DNA of 64,000 nucleotides from Zygaena filipendulae (GCA_907165275.2 OU015659.1:3762501-3826500), one strand, 5' to 3'; counted from the stretch's first letter, positions 11,899-23,931 are shown. Notes: a model not told the origin generated them from the letters alone. Numbers and translations are program-made.

Positions 11899-12290
11899 TC
11901 GGCCGCACTCAGCGTCATTTTAATGATTACTTAATTTTTAGTAAAGATTTTAAAAACAGAACTGCCGCACTCTAACGGCCGCACTCAGAGTCGACTTTAA
12001 TGATTACTCAGTTAAGTATAGATTTTTAAAACGAAACTGCCGCAATCAGAGACGTTCAATAAATTAAGGTTAACTGGCATTTAACTAATTAAGTTACATC
12101 TCATTAAATGCCAATTAACATAAATTTATTAAACTTGTCTGATTGCGGCAGTTCTGTTTTAAAAATCTATACTTAACTAAGTAATCATTAAAGTCGACTC
12201 TGAGTGCGGCGGATAAACGTTCATTAAATTAATGTTAGTTGGCATTCAACTAAATTTAACCTTATTCGTTGAATGCCAATTAACATTAGC
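11899..12290. repeat. Foldback element, copy 1, with duplicated outer arms
   Basis: The core 11974-12212 starts AACGGCCGCACTCAGAGTCG and ends with the reverse complement GACTCTGAGTGCGGCGG. Inside are TTAATGATTACT, GATTTTTAAAAC and CTGCCGCAATCAGA, mirrored on the other side, around a centre near 12093. An extra degenerate half-arm (11899-11970) sits on the left. An extra TTGGCATTCAAC/GAATGCCAATTAACATTA hairpin sits on the right. Confidence 0.85.
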
Positions 12291-12772
12291 CTTTAAAACC
12301 GCTAACTCCCTGAATAAAAAAAAACTGTTTGGCGGGTAGATACTAGATAGTTTATAGATAGGAAACGTCAGCTAAGAAAGGATTTCACGAAGTTCCCGCG
12401 GAAACTCCCAAAATGTAGGTTAGGGTTCAGGGCCTATAGTATAATTAAACATATCATACCTAACGCTAACACTTCTTGCTCCCAGTAATCTTGGCGATAC
12501 GAACCACTTCTCTTCGACAGCTGAATTGCAACGTAAAAGCTTTACATACAAACAGATTTACTTTTGCATATATTATATAATTTTATTTATTTAGGGAGAT
12601 AAGAGAAGATTTTTTTTGTCACAAACAAGGGAAAACCTAACGGTAACATATAATATTAAACTCTGAACAGACATAAAAAGCGCCCAAACTACCACTATAT
12701 ATTCATAGAAACTTGATGTCGTTATACGAGCAAACAAAGTGCTCTGCACAACTTATAGGTAAGTACGCTTCA
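12291..12772. other. Non-coding spacer
   Basis: Contains a possible Helitron scrap near 12391 (TTCCCGCGGAAACTCC). Nothing else is recognisable. Confidence 0.4.
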
Positions 12773-12964
12773 TCCTTACTAATATTATAAACATGAAAGT
12801 TTCTATGTATGGATGTTTGTAACGCTTTCACGCAAAAACTACTGAATGGATTTTAACTCTAGAAAGATAGCAATATATTTTTATACGTTAAAGATAACCA
12901 TATGTCACGAAATGGGCATCTTCTGCAAGCTCCGTGGGTCAACTGAGTTGACAGGAACGGCTAA
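12773..12964 (+). mobile_element. Helitron group A, both ends present
   Basis: It starts TCCTTACTAATATTATAAAC and ends GGAACGGCTAA. The body is decayed and the 3' stem is weak. Confidence 0.7.
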
Positions 12965-13051
12965 TGCCGTGGTGAGAAACAGAGTTAACAGTTAAGTATA
13001 GACATCTATTTTTCAAAATCGAGCACATCGATCCGACGCAGGTAAGTAAAC

Positions 13052-13081
13052 GATCATAGATTGCCAACTTGGCTAAGGGGG
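13052..13081. mobile_element. Fragment of the AGCCCCCTTAGCCAAG MITE
   Basis: ACTTGGCTAAGGGGGC equals the right end of the element at 11021-11211. Confidence 0.55.
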
Positions 13082-13420
13082 CCGGAATGTGGACTGTGTT
13101 TTAATTGAAGCTACCAGAATATACTGTCAGATTCATGGCAACAGATTTTCAACCTAAAGGTAGCCAGCTCGACACGAGAGACTAGAGAGTGCCGTACCAC
13201 CATGCTATGGTTTCCTCATGTTTCTTTACAATGTTTTCTTTCACTGACAGCTCAAGCTTATTGTTGGGATGCCTGAAATCCACGTGATTTAAACGCACCA
13301 ACCCCGAAGCTTTCGTTGCTATTACAAATAAACTTTTGAAGGTAAATGGGCCAAACCGCCGGGAACCGCTAGTGACATAGTAAGCAGCTATCAACGAGTT
13401 GTGTTCGAATCGACCCGTTC
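13082..13420 (-). mobile_element. SINE-like dispersed repeat
   Basis: Read on the minus strand it carries GAGGAAACCATAGCATGG and GGTTGAAAATCTGTTGCC. Both phrases recur in order in the tRNA-derived SINE at 42178-42460 (plus). The high-coordinate end should be the head. No convincing A and B boxes remain here. Confidence 0.55.
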
Positions 13421-13521
13421 AACTTCAACGAGTATATCGGTGAAGACGTTGGTAAATTAAATTAATTGAATACTCGATATTTGATGCAGATAATATATAA
13501 AAGGTACTCGAGTGTAATTAG

Positions 13522-13858
13522 TCCATAGGTACTAATATTATATGTATAAAGTTTGTGAGTTTGTGACGTTGTAGGGGGTAATCTCTGGATGTCCGGAACC
13601 ATTTTTGAAAATTCTTTCACTTATAGGAAGCTACAGTGATCCTGAGTACTTTTTATTCCGGAACTCCCGCAGGCACTCCGAATTTCCCGCGGGTAAAACC
13701 ACGGGGGAACAGCTATCTCTGCTAACTCGGTTCAGTATAATTCTTTCACTTATAGATAAGAAGTTAAAGTGACCCTGAGTGACATAGAGTACTTTTTATC
13801 CCGGAATGTCCGCGGGAACTCCGAAATAACCGCGGATGATACTGCGGGAGTCAGCTAG
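13522..13858 (+). mobile_element. Two Helitrons in tandem (group A)
   Basis: The first runs from TCCATAGGTACTAATATTAT to AACAGCTAT (13522-13716). The second repeats from AACTCGGTTCAGTATAATTC to CAGCTAG (13719-13858) and lacks a 5' end. Both have TTTTTATYCCGGAA and GGGAACTCCGAAAT-type bodies. Confidence 0.75.
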
Positions 13859-14057
13859 TATTGTATATATGTATAATATATCTATATATAAGTAATAATA
13901 CTGTAGATTTGGAAAATTGGCGTAGGTACCTACTACCTACTGTATAATTGTATATTTGATACCTACATTGGAATTAAATGATAAATGTATAAAAAACTAA
14001 TGGCTGTACAACAAAGACAACAGGGATGTTGGCAACTTTTGAAAATAAAAATTTTAA

Positions 14058-14321
14058 TTAGTCCGTCTTTTAGATAATTAAAAATCATTAGACACGTATT
14101 TTTTTATTTTTCAAATAAATGAAAATACACAGAGATAAAGCGCATTGAAGTTTAGGGTGGGGGCTCGTGACGTCACTTACCGCTACAAGCCGCCATACAA
14201 ACTGCACTAGTTAGTGACGTCACACGAAATTTCAACTCAATGTATCGCTGTTATTTTTTGATTACGTAAAAAAAGAGAAAATACGTGTCCAATATTTTTT
14301 ATCAATCTACAAACGGACTAA
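14058..14321. mobile_element. AGTCCGT-end MITE, copy B
   Basis: Ends are TTAGTCCGTCTTTTAG and CAAACGGACTAA. The centre has two TGACGTCAC words (about 14167 and 14213) in GCTCGTGACGTCACTTACCG and AGTGACGTCACACGAAAT contexts. Confidence 0.85.
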
Positions 14322-14399
14322 AAAAAAATAAGTCAGATAGCCTATTCGTTTGGATCACTTAGGTTCAAATTCATTCTATGTTTGTTTGAACAGGCATTC

Positions 14400-14795
14400 C
14401 GCAAAAACTAATAAATGAATTTGAATAAATTATTTATTCATAAGTGGCTTATGTCCCGAATAAATATTCCACACTTTTTATCCCGGCAATAAAAACGAGT
14501 TCTCGAATCACTTGTGAGAGAAACCGCGAGAACATAGTAGCCAAGCTTGGCGTCAAAAGGGATTAAATTTTCTTAATCTCAAAAATCTAGACCCAATAGC
14601 TGGTGGTGCTGTGATCAAGTTATTACCTACCAATATTGGTGCGTGATCTTGTGGCTTGTAAACGACCCGCGACCGAACGATTGAGGTCACATCTATCTTC
14701 TTTTTTGTCGAGACCTCGGTGGTCCACAGGTCACTTGACGGAGGGATACTCGAGAATCCTGAGGGTGAAACCGCGTGGGATAGCAAGTTTACGTA
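14400..14795 (+). mobile_element. Decayed Helitron 3' ends
   Basis: Two degraded ends are visible: TGTGAGAGAAACCGCGAGAA (about 14512) and GAGGGTGAAACCGCGTGGGA (about 14761). The interval between them has no recognisable sequence. Confidence 0.45.
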
Positions 14796-14921
14796 ATAAA
14801 CATTAGCCTACATTAGCAGATATCAATCTTCCTCCCTCTAAAAGTCCCCTGTCGTCCGGCATCTAGCGTACATTTGCCATACAATTTGTGTAAGAGCGAA
14901 ATCTTTGTAAACTTTGTCACA

Positions 14922-15370
14922 TTAGCTGTTCTCCGCGGTTTCACTCGCGTTAATTTCGGAGATCCCGCGGGAATCCCGGGACAAAAGTACCCTATGTCCT
15001 TTTCTGTACCTCTGACATGTAGTATGCAATAATTAATTAAATTTCACCCGCGTTAATTTCAGAGTTCCTGTGGGGATTCCGGCATAGAAAGTACCTCATA
15101 TGTTATTCTTGATGTATGTATAGCTATATTATTGTATTATATTATATTATTTTATTGTATTAAGTTTCATTAAAATCCATTCAGTAGGTTTTTCGTGACA
15201 TACTAACAAACATCCAACTGGCTGTGCCCGCGATTTCACTCGCGATAATGTCGCCACTCCCTCGGGACCTCTAAAAACTATCCTGTGTAGAAATATTATA
15301 GCTTTCTATAAGTAAAAGAATTTTTTAAATCGGTTCATTAGTTCCGGAGATTACCTTGATAATAATTTAT
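14922..15370 (-). mobile_element. Cluster of three minus-strand Helitrons
   Basis: Successive heads lie at 14922 (TAGCTGTTCTCCGCGGTTTC), about 15045 (TTTCACCCGCGTTAATTTC) and about 15218 (GGCTGTGCCCGCGATTTCAC). Only the last is followed by a TTCGGTTCA-like body, ending near AGTTCCGGAGATTACC. Insertion of one into another is the simplest reading. Confidence 0.65.
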
Positions 15371-15637
15371 TTTAAACATATTTTGACTGTTTGCCGCAGG
15401 GCGGGCAAATGGATTTGTTTCGATATTTTAATTAAGAGATTCATAAATTGGGCTTAAAATAATATTTTTAGATAAGTCAAGATTAGAAACAGGAGGGCTA
15501 GGGTCCTACAGATACAATTAATTAATCTCTATAGTAATCGTTTACAAATTTTAATCCAAGAGCCAAAAGTAAAACAGGATTTTTGCTCAATAATATAACA
15601 CACACGTATAATGTAGGAATATGCAATATATTACATA

Positions 15638-16226
15638 CTAGCTGTCCCCCGCGATTTCATCCGCGGTAATTTCAGAGTTCCCGCGGGAATTCCGGGAAAA
15701 AAGTAGTTACTCTACGACCTTCTTTGTACCCTGCACTGCCTTCTTTGTACTCTACGACCTTCATTGTGCACTGACAGTAGTTTACGGTGATTAGCGGTTT
15801 CCCGCAAATTCCGGAGTTCCCGCGGGAATTCCGGGATAAAAACTATCCTATCTTTTAAGTTGGGCCAAATACAACATAGTGACCAAATTTCATCACGATC
15901 GATTCAATAGTTTCGGAGTCCATCGCGGACAAACAACGTGACACGTGAGTTATTATATTAAGACTAGCTGTCCCCCGAGATTTCATCCGCGGTAATTTTG
16001 GAGTTCCCGCGGTAATTCCGGGAAAAAAGTGCTGTAGTTTACGGTGATAAGCAGTTCCCCGCATTAATTCCGGAGTTCCCGCGGGAATTCCGGGATAAAA
16101 ACTATCCTATCTTTTAAGTTGGACCATATTATAAATGGTTACAAAATTTTATCAAAATCCGTTCAGTAGTTTAGGAGTCCATCGCGGACAAACAACGTGA
16201 CACGTGATTTATATATATATATATAG
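15638..16226 (-). mobile_element. Tandem pair of Helitrons, group D
   Basis: Two copies lie head to tail: 15638-15963 and 15964-16226. Each starts CTAGCTGTCCCCCG. Each has two CGCGGGAATTCCGGGA-type blocks and ends with CGGACAAACAACGTGACACG near its 5' end. The second runs into an (AT)n tract. The third group D copy is at 37067-37293. Confidence 0.8.
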
Positions 16227-16440
16227 ATAAGGTATATTTTATGTTAGCCTAAAATTATTTTATGAGACATTCATTAGGTATACCCATCACCATATATCAT
16301 TATACCTTTTATATTATTTCCAATATTTTTTGTTTCTATTGAAACTCTGATCGAGTCAGCCTGTTTGTTGTACCTATATCTATGTAAATAACATGTCTTT
16401 GGTGATAACTATTAAAAAAAGTTTCTATCAGAAAACGTTA

Positions 16441-16776
16441 ACGCGGGTGAAACCGCGGAGAATTTTGGAGTTCCCGCGGGAATTTCGGATCACAATATAG
16501 CTTATGTTACTCGGGGATAATGTAGCTTTCTAATGGTGAAAGAATTTTTGAATTCGGTTCAGTAGTTTTTGAGTTAAATCGTAACAAACAAACAAAAAAT
16601 CAAATAGTTCCTCTTCATAATATTAGTATAGATATGAATGTTAACTTTATTAAACAGATCATCATGAAATTTTGCATGCAAGTTTTCAGAGGTACAGAAA
16701 AGGGCATAAGTTCTCTTTGTCTCTGAATTCAATCGGGAACTCAATTAACGCGTGTGAAACCGCGGGGAACAGCTAG
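16441..16776. mobile_element. Opposed Helitron copies
   Basis: A plus-strand 3' stub (ACGCGGGTGAAACCGCGG, about 16440) meets a minus-strand copy (about 16458-16632) that ends with CTTCATAATATTAGTATAGA. A plus-strand 3' half (16640-16776) follows, ending CGGGGAACAGCTAG. Confidence 0.7.
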
Positions 16777-17384
16777 TTTTTAAATAAAACACAAATCAAT
16801 GCCAATAAACAAAATCGCTAAGGTAAACAAACCAATTACCGACCTTTTCTTTGTAAGTAGCCATTCAACAGATTTCCCCGGAGTTCCATAAAGTCGATAG
16901 AGTGATGTATGCGTGTACTTGGCTCGTGAACGTACTCTAGTTGCCTTCATTACGCAGTCTATTCACGAGGTGTGAGAGAAATGTGTAAGGGGCTAGGTAG
17001 CGGTGGAAATAATTTGATTTATTGAGCCGCCAAACCGGGCTCCGACGAGTTATTTTTTAACATCAGCCGCCCCGGGCAGGAACCCCGGACGATGACGGGG
17101 CGGTTTGTCTTAACCATTAAAAATATTGACGCAATAAAACGGTTTTATTTTATATAAAAGAGAAAAAAAGTTAAAAAGTATATATGCAGGAATATTATTC
17201 GTGGTATTTTTATAGGAAATTTTTGTTTTGAAATTTTTGTATTATATAGATATACTTAACAAATGCTTATTTTTATGAGTCATTGGTACGTGTCAGTTAG
17301 GATTGTTTTTTAATCATCAAAATCCTTAACTGCAAAATAAATTTCACGCAAAAAAAATAATAGGTATATATAATAATTAATAAA
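16777..17384. other. Non-coding, with a GC-rich block at about 16880-17110
   Basis: The block includes GAGCCGCCAAACCGGGCTCC and GCCGCCCCGGGCAGGAACCC. This differs sharply from the AT-rich flanks and does not match the repeats around it. It may be a conserved regulatory segment or an old exon. No frame or splice signals support the latter. Confidence 0.4.
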
Positions 17385-17723
17385 TATACACACCGGCAGA
17401 ATTAGCGGAACATAAAAAGGCAGAGTATAGAAATAATAACATATATGTATTAATCGTTCATTTATTTAGTGTTATAATCACAGTAATCTTTATTAAAATC
17501 TTTAATTTGCAACATTATATGTGTGCCCAAAATTAGAGAAAAAGTGTTTTTTTACTATTATTTTAATAAAATTAATAATTTAATTACAAACTTTTAAAGT
17601 GTTAAAAGATGTATATTAATTTATTACTTCACGTCTAATTATTATTTGTTTTAATATATACATATACGTAATTATTTCTATACTCTGCCTTTTTATGTTC
17701 CGCTAATTCTGCCGGTGTGTATA
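17385..17723. mobile_element. MITE with 55-70 bp terminal inverted repeats, probably TA-target
   Basis: The left end TATACACACCGGCAGAATTA and the right end TAATTCTGCCGGTGTGTATA are perfect mirrors. The match continues through GCGGAACATAAAAAGGCAG and AGTATAGAAATAAT. The AT-rich centre has no frame. Ends abut TA, as for Tc1/mariner-type targets. Confidence 0.85.
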
Positions 17724-19325
17724 ATAATTTATTTATTTACTGGACCAACTTAGATCACAGAGAACTGCATTCAGTCAGCGCAAGAGTCTTGGAATTTTAA
17801 GTGTGGAGGAAACAGCTGCTATGTCTGTATATAGCTACTTACGCGAACACACACACGCCGCTTGTGCTCGATGTGTGATCCAGTGGGTTGTTTTGTGCTT
17901 TACGGAATGTTAAATGAATGAAAAACTTTATTTGTCACGCACGACACATTAATTAAAATGTAATGTACCTAACATGTAATATCTTTAGTATGGTAACTTT
18001 GTGAAATGGGAATATTGTGTGTAAAATTTTTTGTTTTTTTTTTTTTATTAGTGTAGGTACATAATAAAACCTTGTGCAGACCCTATGTTCTAGACTTTAT
18101 ACTTAAGAGCACTAAAAAAACTCAGTCATCATTTTATGAGGCTCTTAATATACTTGAGACGGGATGTTCCGAAATGTTTAATTAATGTTCCAACTTCAAC
18201 TAAGTACCTATTTTACCTGCACGCCATTAATGGTTTCGCTCCAGCGTTAGTAACTTAGGTATTTTTTTTTTCATTTCCATGATAATCGAAACATAGGTAC
18301 ATAGGTACTAATAAATTTCGGAGCTCCCGTGGGAATTCCAGGATAAAAGTACCCTCTATCCTTGCATGCACGTTGTCATGTGTACAGAAAAGGACACACC
18401 TACTAAGCTAGGGTACTTTTTTGAGAAATTGTGCTCGCTGTTGGACAAACCATTTTTTGTACCGTTTGAAATGTTTGTGTTGGAAATCGTGATTTAGGTC
18501 GACACCTTCGTGCAATTAACCCGTTATCTTTTAACAGCCGAAATTATTCGTGGCGATAGTGAACCTTTCTTTTACTTTTTTATTATTCGACTAGCCTTCG
18601 TAGCAGATAAAGAAAATTGAGTTGACAAAACAATAGTGATTACCTACGGAAAGTTATGTTTGTTGGGAGTTTATTTTTTGTTCTTTATTTTATGGTCAAT
18701 AGGTAGTTTCTTCTGGTTTATCATCTAATATTTTCTACCCAAAAATCAGAACAAAATAAATGTAAACATTATTTATTTATTCATTTTATATTTTTGGCAA
18801 TGTAAACACATTGTCTTATAAACTGCTTATTTATTACCTTTAGATAAATACAATAGTATCTAAAGCGATCATAATTGTATAGGTATTTCAAAAAAAATAG
18901 TAAATCCCGAGATTTAAGTTGGGTGAAACGTAAGTAGCCGCTACTAATAATATCTATGTGTTAGTTAAAATTATATTTAATTCACATTTTAGTAGGTACA
19001 AGACAAACATGTAGACAGCGTGAATGTTACAGAAATATTAAAAACAAACAAAAGATCAGAAAACTATATAAATTCATCATTTTTTCATTCGAAACATGTT
19101 TTTTCGGGCTAGTTACGAGGTTGTAACTTTGTATAATTGTTTTCTTTGTGGCAAAAGCATGTTTCTTTTACAGCTTTTATACGAGTATGCGGTGTAATGT
19201 GACCGAGACGCGTGGAAAATGTTTTCATCGCTGTGTCTTGAAATAAAATGTATCCGTGATCCACATCAATTGGCGAGTTGAATACTTTTTAATTGCTTTC
19301 CTCAATTCGCGTGCCTTGACCGAAA
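17724..19325. other. Non-coding, with one Helitron remnant
   Basis: Around 18310-18425 lie AATTTCGGAGCTCCCGTGGG and TACCCTCTATCC followed by an oppositely oriented TGTACAGAAAAGGACA, a rearranged group A remnant. The remainder is AT-rich with no gene. Confidence 0.45.
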
Positions 19326-19835
19326 TCCCTACTAATATTATAAATGCGAAAGTAACTCTGCCTGTCTGTATGTCTGTTACGATTTCACGCTTTAACGGCT
19401 CAACCGATCATTATGAAATTTTGCATACACGTTATCAGTGGGCCAATTATGCTTGCAAATTGTGATGTTGTTTTGATGTCAATTTCACTTTACAGACTAT
19501 TTCGTATTATGTTCTCCGAAAAATGCGATATCAAAATGACATCAACTAGGCATCAACTTCTGCGTATTATGATCAACGTTTTTAAATGATATCAACTTGA
19601 TATCGACTTAAATGGGTATTATGTTTCGCTTTTGACATAAAAGAATACAGAGATGGATATAGGGTACTTTTATCCTGGAATTCCCGCGGGAACTTCGAAA
19701 TTAACACCAGTGAAATCTCATAAATTTCTGCATAAGCGTTGTTAGGGGCACAGAAAAGGAAATAACCTACCCTTATCCCTGAATTTCCGCGGTATCTCCG
19801 AAATTAACGCGGGTGAAACCGCGGGGAACAGCTAC
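19326..19835 (+). mobile_element. Composite Helitron group A
   Basis: It starts TCCCTACTAATATTATAAAT and ends CGGGGAACAGCTA. It has two internal decayed 3' domains, and an insert at about 19460-19625 that repeats short words such as GATATCAA, GACATCAA and CGTATTATG. Confidence 0.75.
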
Positions 19836-19991
19836 TTTAACATATTTTCTCTTTTTTGTAATTTTAAAATATCTGTTTACATACGTCTATCTTCATCATT
19901 AATTATGACAGTGTTTTTTTTTTAATTTCAGAATAGCAAATTAAACAAAACGAAAACATTGACAATGGGCTCGATAGCTAAATTTTAGTTT

Positions 19992-20246
19992 TTAGTCCGT
20001 CCTGTATCTATATTCATAAAAAGTATTTTTACTTTTACGTATCTACCTAATCAAAAGATAACAGCGATACATTGAGTCGAAATTTCGAGTGACGTCACTC
20101 CTAGTTACAATTTATACCTACTTATGATGACGTCACGAGACCCCAACTCCTTAATTGTAATGCGTTTTATCTTAGTATTTTTTCAATAATAGAAAATAGG
20201 AATTATACGTGTCAATTATTTTTTTATTATCAAACTCACGGACTAA
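19992..20246. mobile_element. AGTCCGT-end MITE, copy C
   Basis: TTTAGTCCGTCCTG and CACGGACTAAAT are the ends. It lies in the opposite orientation to copies A and B (CGAAATTTCGAGTGACGTCA first). Two TGACGTCA sites lie near 20092 and 20130. Confidence 0.85.
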
Positions 20247-20544
20247 ATATAATTTTGATCTTCATACCCCAGCAACATTTCTATTACATAAGTGAAACTT
20301 GTGACAGAGACGAGTGTGCTCTCTCGAGTCTATTTCAGTAACCTGACGCTGAATATAACAGGTAGCAGTTGTTTAAGTGAGTCTAGTAGTCTACAATACT
20401 GCAAGTTTACATGCAACACAATACAAAATAATATGTTTAGATAAAATGTATTTAACTATTTATCTAGATATAGTTTACTTCGGAGATACTTTCGGATATA
20501 CTTGTAGATATATACATATATGTATAGAAAAAATAAACTAAAAA

Positions 20545-20765
20545 AACCGGCAATAATTTCAGAGTTCCTGCGGAATTGTTCCATACAAACTTTGCCCCCC
20601 TTTTTCACCTTCTTTGAGGTAGAATTTGGGAAAATCCTTTCTTATCGAATGGTTATGTCATAAAAAGAACACCTCCTCAAAATTTCAGATCTCTACGATC
20701 CGAGGTTTAGGCTGTGTGTTGATCCGTCAGTCTGTCATTCAGGACAAAGCATTTTGTGTATACTA
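20545..20765 (-). mobile_element. Helitron group B, minus strand
   Basis: AATAATTTCAGAGTTCCTGC is followed by TCCTTTCTTATCGAATG, GATCTCTACGATC and GGTTTAGGCTGTG. It then reaches GTCATTCAGGACAAAGCATT. Other group B copies are at 33935, 41225, 45840 and 62184. Confidence 0.7.
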
Positions 20766-21817
20766 TACTATTATATCCATAATAGATATTATCATTGATA
20801 TGTTACTTGAAAAGTTATGTTAGTTACAAATATAAAGAGTGTTAACACAAGATCAGCGTCTTATTCAAGCCCTCGATAGTTCGTGCTTAAATGTAATGAA
20901 TAAAAATATATACCTATAGGTAGGTAAATAAAAAAATTATCACTAATAAATAAAAACACTGAGACTCTCTGTTTAGTGGGCTATAAGTCAACACAGTTCT
21001 CGTTAGTGGTGGATATTTGGACAAAGCTCCATATATTTTTGGCCATTCTCCTTTGCTTTCTCTATCAATGCTCAATTTAAGCTAAGTCTAATAAAACCAT
21101 GTTACATATTGATCGCAAATGTCAAATTCTGTCTCGTGACCTTCAAACGTGATCAGTTTTGCTTCACGGCAAATAAAATAAACCAAGTCTTCACTTCACC
21201 TGGTCGGGGGCGCGTATTGCGAAATTCTCTTTTTACGAGTAAAGTGGCTATGAACGTGGCCTCTCGCTTTATTAAAATAACCACCTGCGCATAATTTCGA
21301 GTTTCTCTCAAGTTCCCGGCCGAGATTCCGTAACAAGAACTTTGGAGGGTCAATCGGTAAATTTTCACTTTTATGTTTAAATTCTTCTTCTTTTCCTCCG
21401 AAGTATACTAATCAGATGATAATTTAATAAGATACGGCCGAGCGGTTTATTGGTTATTCGTTATAAAGGTTCCGTACCTACTTTGGTGCTAAATGAATAT
21501 CGTAATTTTGGTACAAATATTTTTACTGTAGGTAAGCGTGGCATTACATTAAAAGTAACACCTATCTTCCTAGTAATACATTTGTAGCTGAGGGGAGCTT
21601 TGAGGACTGATTTTGAATGAAAAGGCTATTTTAAATACATTGAGAAAATAATAGTTGGGTTGCCAAGGACGCTGATACAAAAACATAACATGACATTTTC
21701 TGTCTGGAATTGATTGGCAACTACATTCTTACTGTTTTTTTTTTGTTACCCTTTCGCCTTTAGTCTCTACTGCGTATAGAGCTGAAGGAAGCACACACAA
21801 CAACAATGCGAATGCGT
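20766..21817. other. Non-coding spacer
   Basis: It contains a weak LINE-like phrase near 21009 (GTGGATATTTGGACAAAGCT) and nothing else supportable. Confidence 0.4.
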
Positions 21818-22010
21818 AGTCAAAGTCAAAGTCAAATAATTTATTCAAATTTGGCCCATAATGTGACTTTTTCTGACGTCAATAAAGTTACATATCCACC
21901 CTTCACAGCTTCCTAGTGCTATGACTGAAGAGAAGAAGCTGCGCAACAAACTCTCAAGTAGCACGCTGTCAGTTTAAAGTTATAATATAACATTAGTGAT
22001 AACTCAATTT
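21818..22010 (-). mobile_element. Dispersed lepidopteran repeat with TTTGAC tail
   Basis: AGTCAAAGTCAAAGTCAAAT is followed by ATTTATTCAAATTTGGC. A clause then reads GAAGAGAAGAAGCTGCGCAA. On the minus strand this ends in a TTTGACTTTGAC tail. I recognise it as a high-copy lepidopteran retroposon 3' end but cannot assign a family. Confidence 0.6.
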
Positions 22011-22290
22011 GCAAATTAATTATATGAGAACAATAAACCGTAACCAGCAATAGACTATACGTTACAGACTACAGAGACAGGTACAAATAATACGTATGTT
22101 CTCCGCTTTTTTATCCTGACTTAAAATGCCTTCAAGCTTCTTACACCCGCCGTCGTTCTATGCCTATTTATTCTACGGTTGCGCACTCCTAACAGATTGA
22201 ACCTGTGTTCAGCTCAGTCTATTGTCTCTATAGCAGACAATAACTCGAACAAACGAGCAAAAAATAAACCTTTACATTTTCATTTCAGAA

Positions 22291-22660
22291 CTAGCTGTTC
22301 CCCGAGGTTTCGCCCGCGCAGGTATACGGAGTTGAAGCGGGAATTCCGAAATAAATAGTAAAAAGCAAATAACACAATTATTTTAAAAGGTGTGCAAGAA
22401 ATGGTTAAATGGATCAATGCATACAATACCTATGTATGTGTACAATAGCATATCATAATCAGCTATTATAATTATAAACTATAGCTATACCCCGCAGTTT
22501 TACCCGCGTTAATTTGGAGTTCCCGCGGGAATTCCGGAATAAAAATTACACAATGTCCTTTTCTGTACCCTTGAAACCGTGTATGCAGAATTTCATGACG
22601 ATCGGTTGAGTAGATAAGACGTGAAAGCGTAACTAACAAACAAACTCTTATTTCCATTAC
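22291..22660 (-). mobile_element. Two minus-strand Helitrons, group A
   Basis: A truncated head lies at 22291 (CTAGCTGTTCCCCGAGGTTT, to about 22370). A fuller copy (22481-22660) runs from TAGCTATACCCCGCAGTTTT through TGTCCTTTTCTGTACCC and GATCGGTTGAG to a terminus near CATTACTAAAGA. Confidence 0.75.
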
Positions 22661-22879
22661 TAAAGATTTTGCTTGCGTTAGGTACACTATAGACAGCTTA
22701 GTTAGCCGCTAACTAATGAATCCAAAGTGATAATTATACATCCGTTTAATTTGGCACACAAAGTTCGGTCATCAACAAATGGATGCAGATAAGCAATAAC
22801 ATGTTAACCCACAAAATTAAGTTATTGATTCAGAACGATTTATTGATGGTCATGTGCGTTTTATTTTTTTTTATATTTT

Positions 22880-22962
22880 TTATGGATAGGACATTAGTCA
22901 AGCTGCCTCCCATAGCAGTTTGATTCACCATTTCTGGGACACCCGGTATATTGCCGTGTACG
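22880..22962. mobile_element. Transposon end of the GGGTGTCCCAG type
   Basis: The minus strand reads TATACCGGGTGTCCCAGAAA followed by GGTGAATCAAACTGCTATGG. This resembles a terminal sequence seen in several arthropod DNA transposons. No second end was found. Confidence 0.35.
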
Positions 22963-23409
22963 TTATTTTCTTTTGCTTGCATGTCTGTTTTACCTGAAAG
23001 AAAACATCAAAATTGCGTCGTCTTCAAATATCGTGATGAATTGGTTCATGATAAACATTAATATCACAAACTTTTTCATTAGTTTTCTTCGAACCAATTT
23101 TGAGGATGTCTTCTTTAAAATTATCATATTTAAATCAGTTATTTTACCTACTAAAAGTACAAACGCAGGAAACATTGGCTTCTCGCTGCCAACGTGTGTT
23201 GACGTTAACAGTCGTTGCTGTGTTTATTACGTGGATGCGACACCTAAAACTCGCATGATAAGGCTCGTATACACATAATAGGAGTAGCGCTTGCAAAATG
23301 TTACTGCTAACAAGCTGTCTCAAAATTTGTTTACATTTATCTTCATCCCCCAAAGTGGCTTTAACAAACTTGCTTTGGGTTTTATATAGGTTTTTGCGTA
23401 AACAATGAT

Positions 23410-23577
23410 GTTGCTCACGGTTTCACCTCCTGGCTATTATAAAATATCGCCCTATATAGCTGTAACAATTCTTTCACTTGTTGGCAACTTCAGTGTTCCT
23501 GAGAAACATAGTGATACTTTTTATCCCGGAATTTACACGGGAACTCCGAAATTGACGTGAGGTAAACTGTCCATGGT
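23410..23577 (+). mobile_element. Helitron group A, decayed
   Basis: AACAATTCTTTCACTTGTTG, TTTTTATCCCGGAATTTACA and GGGAACTCCGAAATTGACG are in plus order. The 3' end is lost. Confidence 0.5.
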
Positions 23578-23931
23578 TAGTGAGCAACTTTACATTTAAA
23601 ACTTGGAGAAAGTTTTTAGAGTTGGTGCCTATTTAAATAGAGTATAGAATAAAGGAAATGCAGTTCTATTCATTTTAAAATACATCTAATTTTTATGGAG
23701 GAGGAAACTTGATGTTGCAAGCTCTATTAGGTACAGTGTTTCTTTTATTCCTTCATTCAAAAGTACGAAACGCTCCATTTTAATTTTCTATTTTTGCCGT
23801 TTCCACAAGTGATTTGTAAAGCTGCAAGGAAACTTCTGTTGCGTTTAAATATAACTATTTGCAGGTTTATCTTGCAGCTGTGCTCTATGTAGGCTTAATA
23901 AACGCTGCATTTTAAAAACGCAACAGACAAA

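Noticed and set aside
13155..13400. A 70-codon minus frame at 13182-13394
   Set aside because: It lies wholly in a dispersed SINE-like repeat.
22973..23278. A 101-codon plus frame and overlapping minus frames
   Set aside because: Composition is AT-driven, with no motif, splice context or neighbour. One minus-strand frame looked faintly protein-like but breaks at once.
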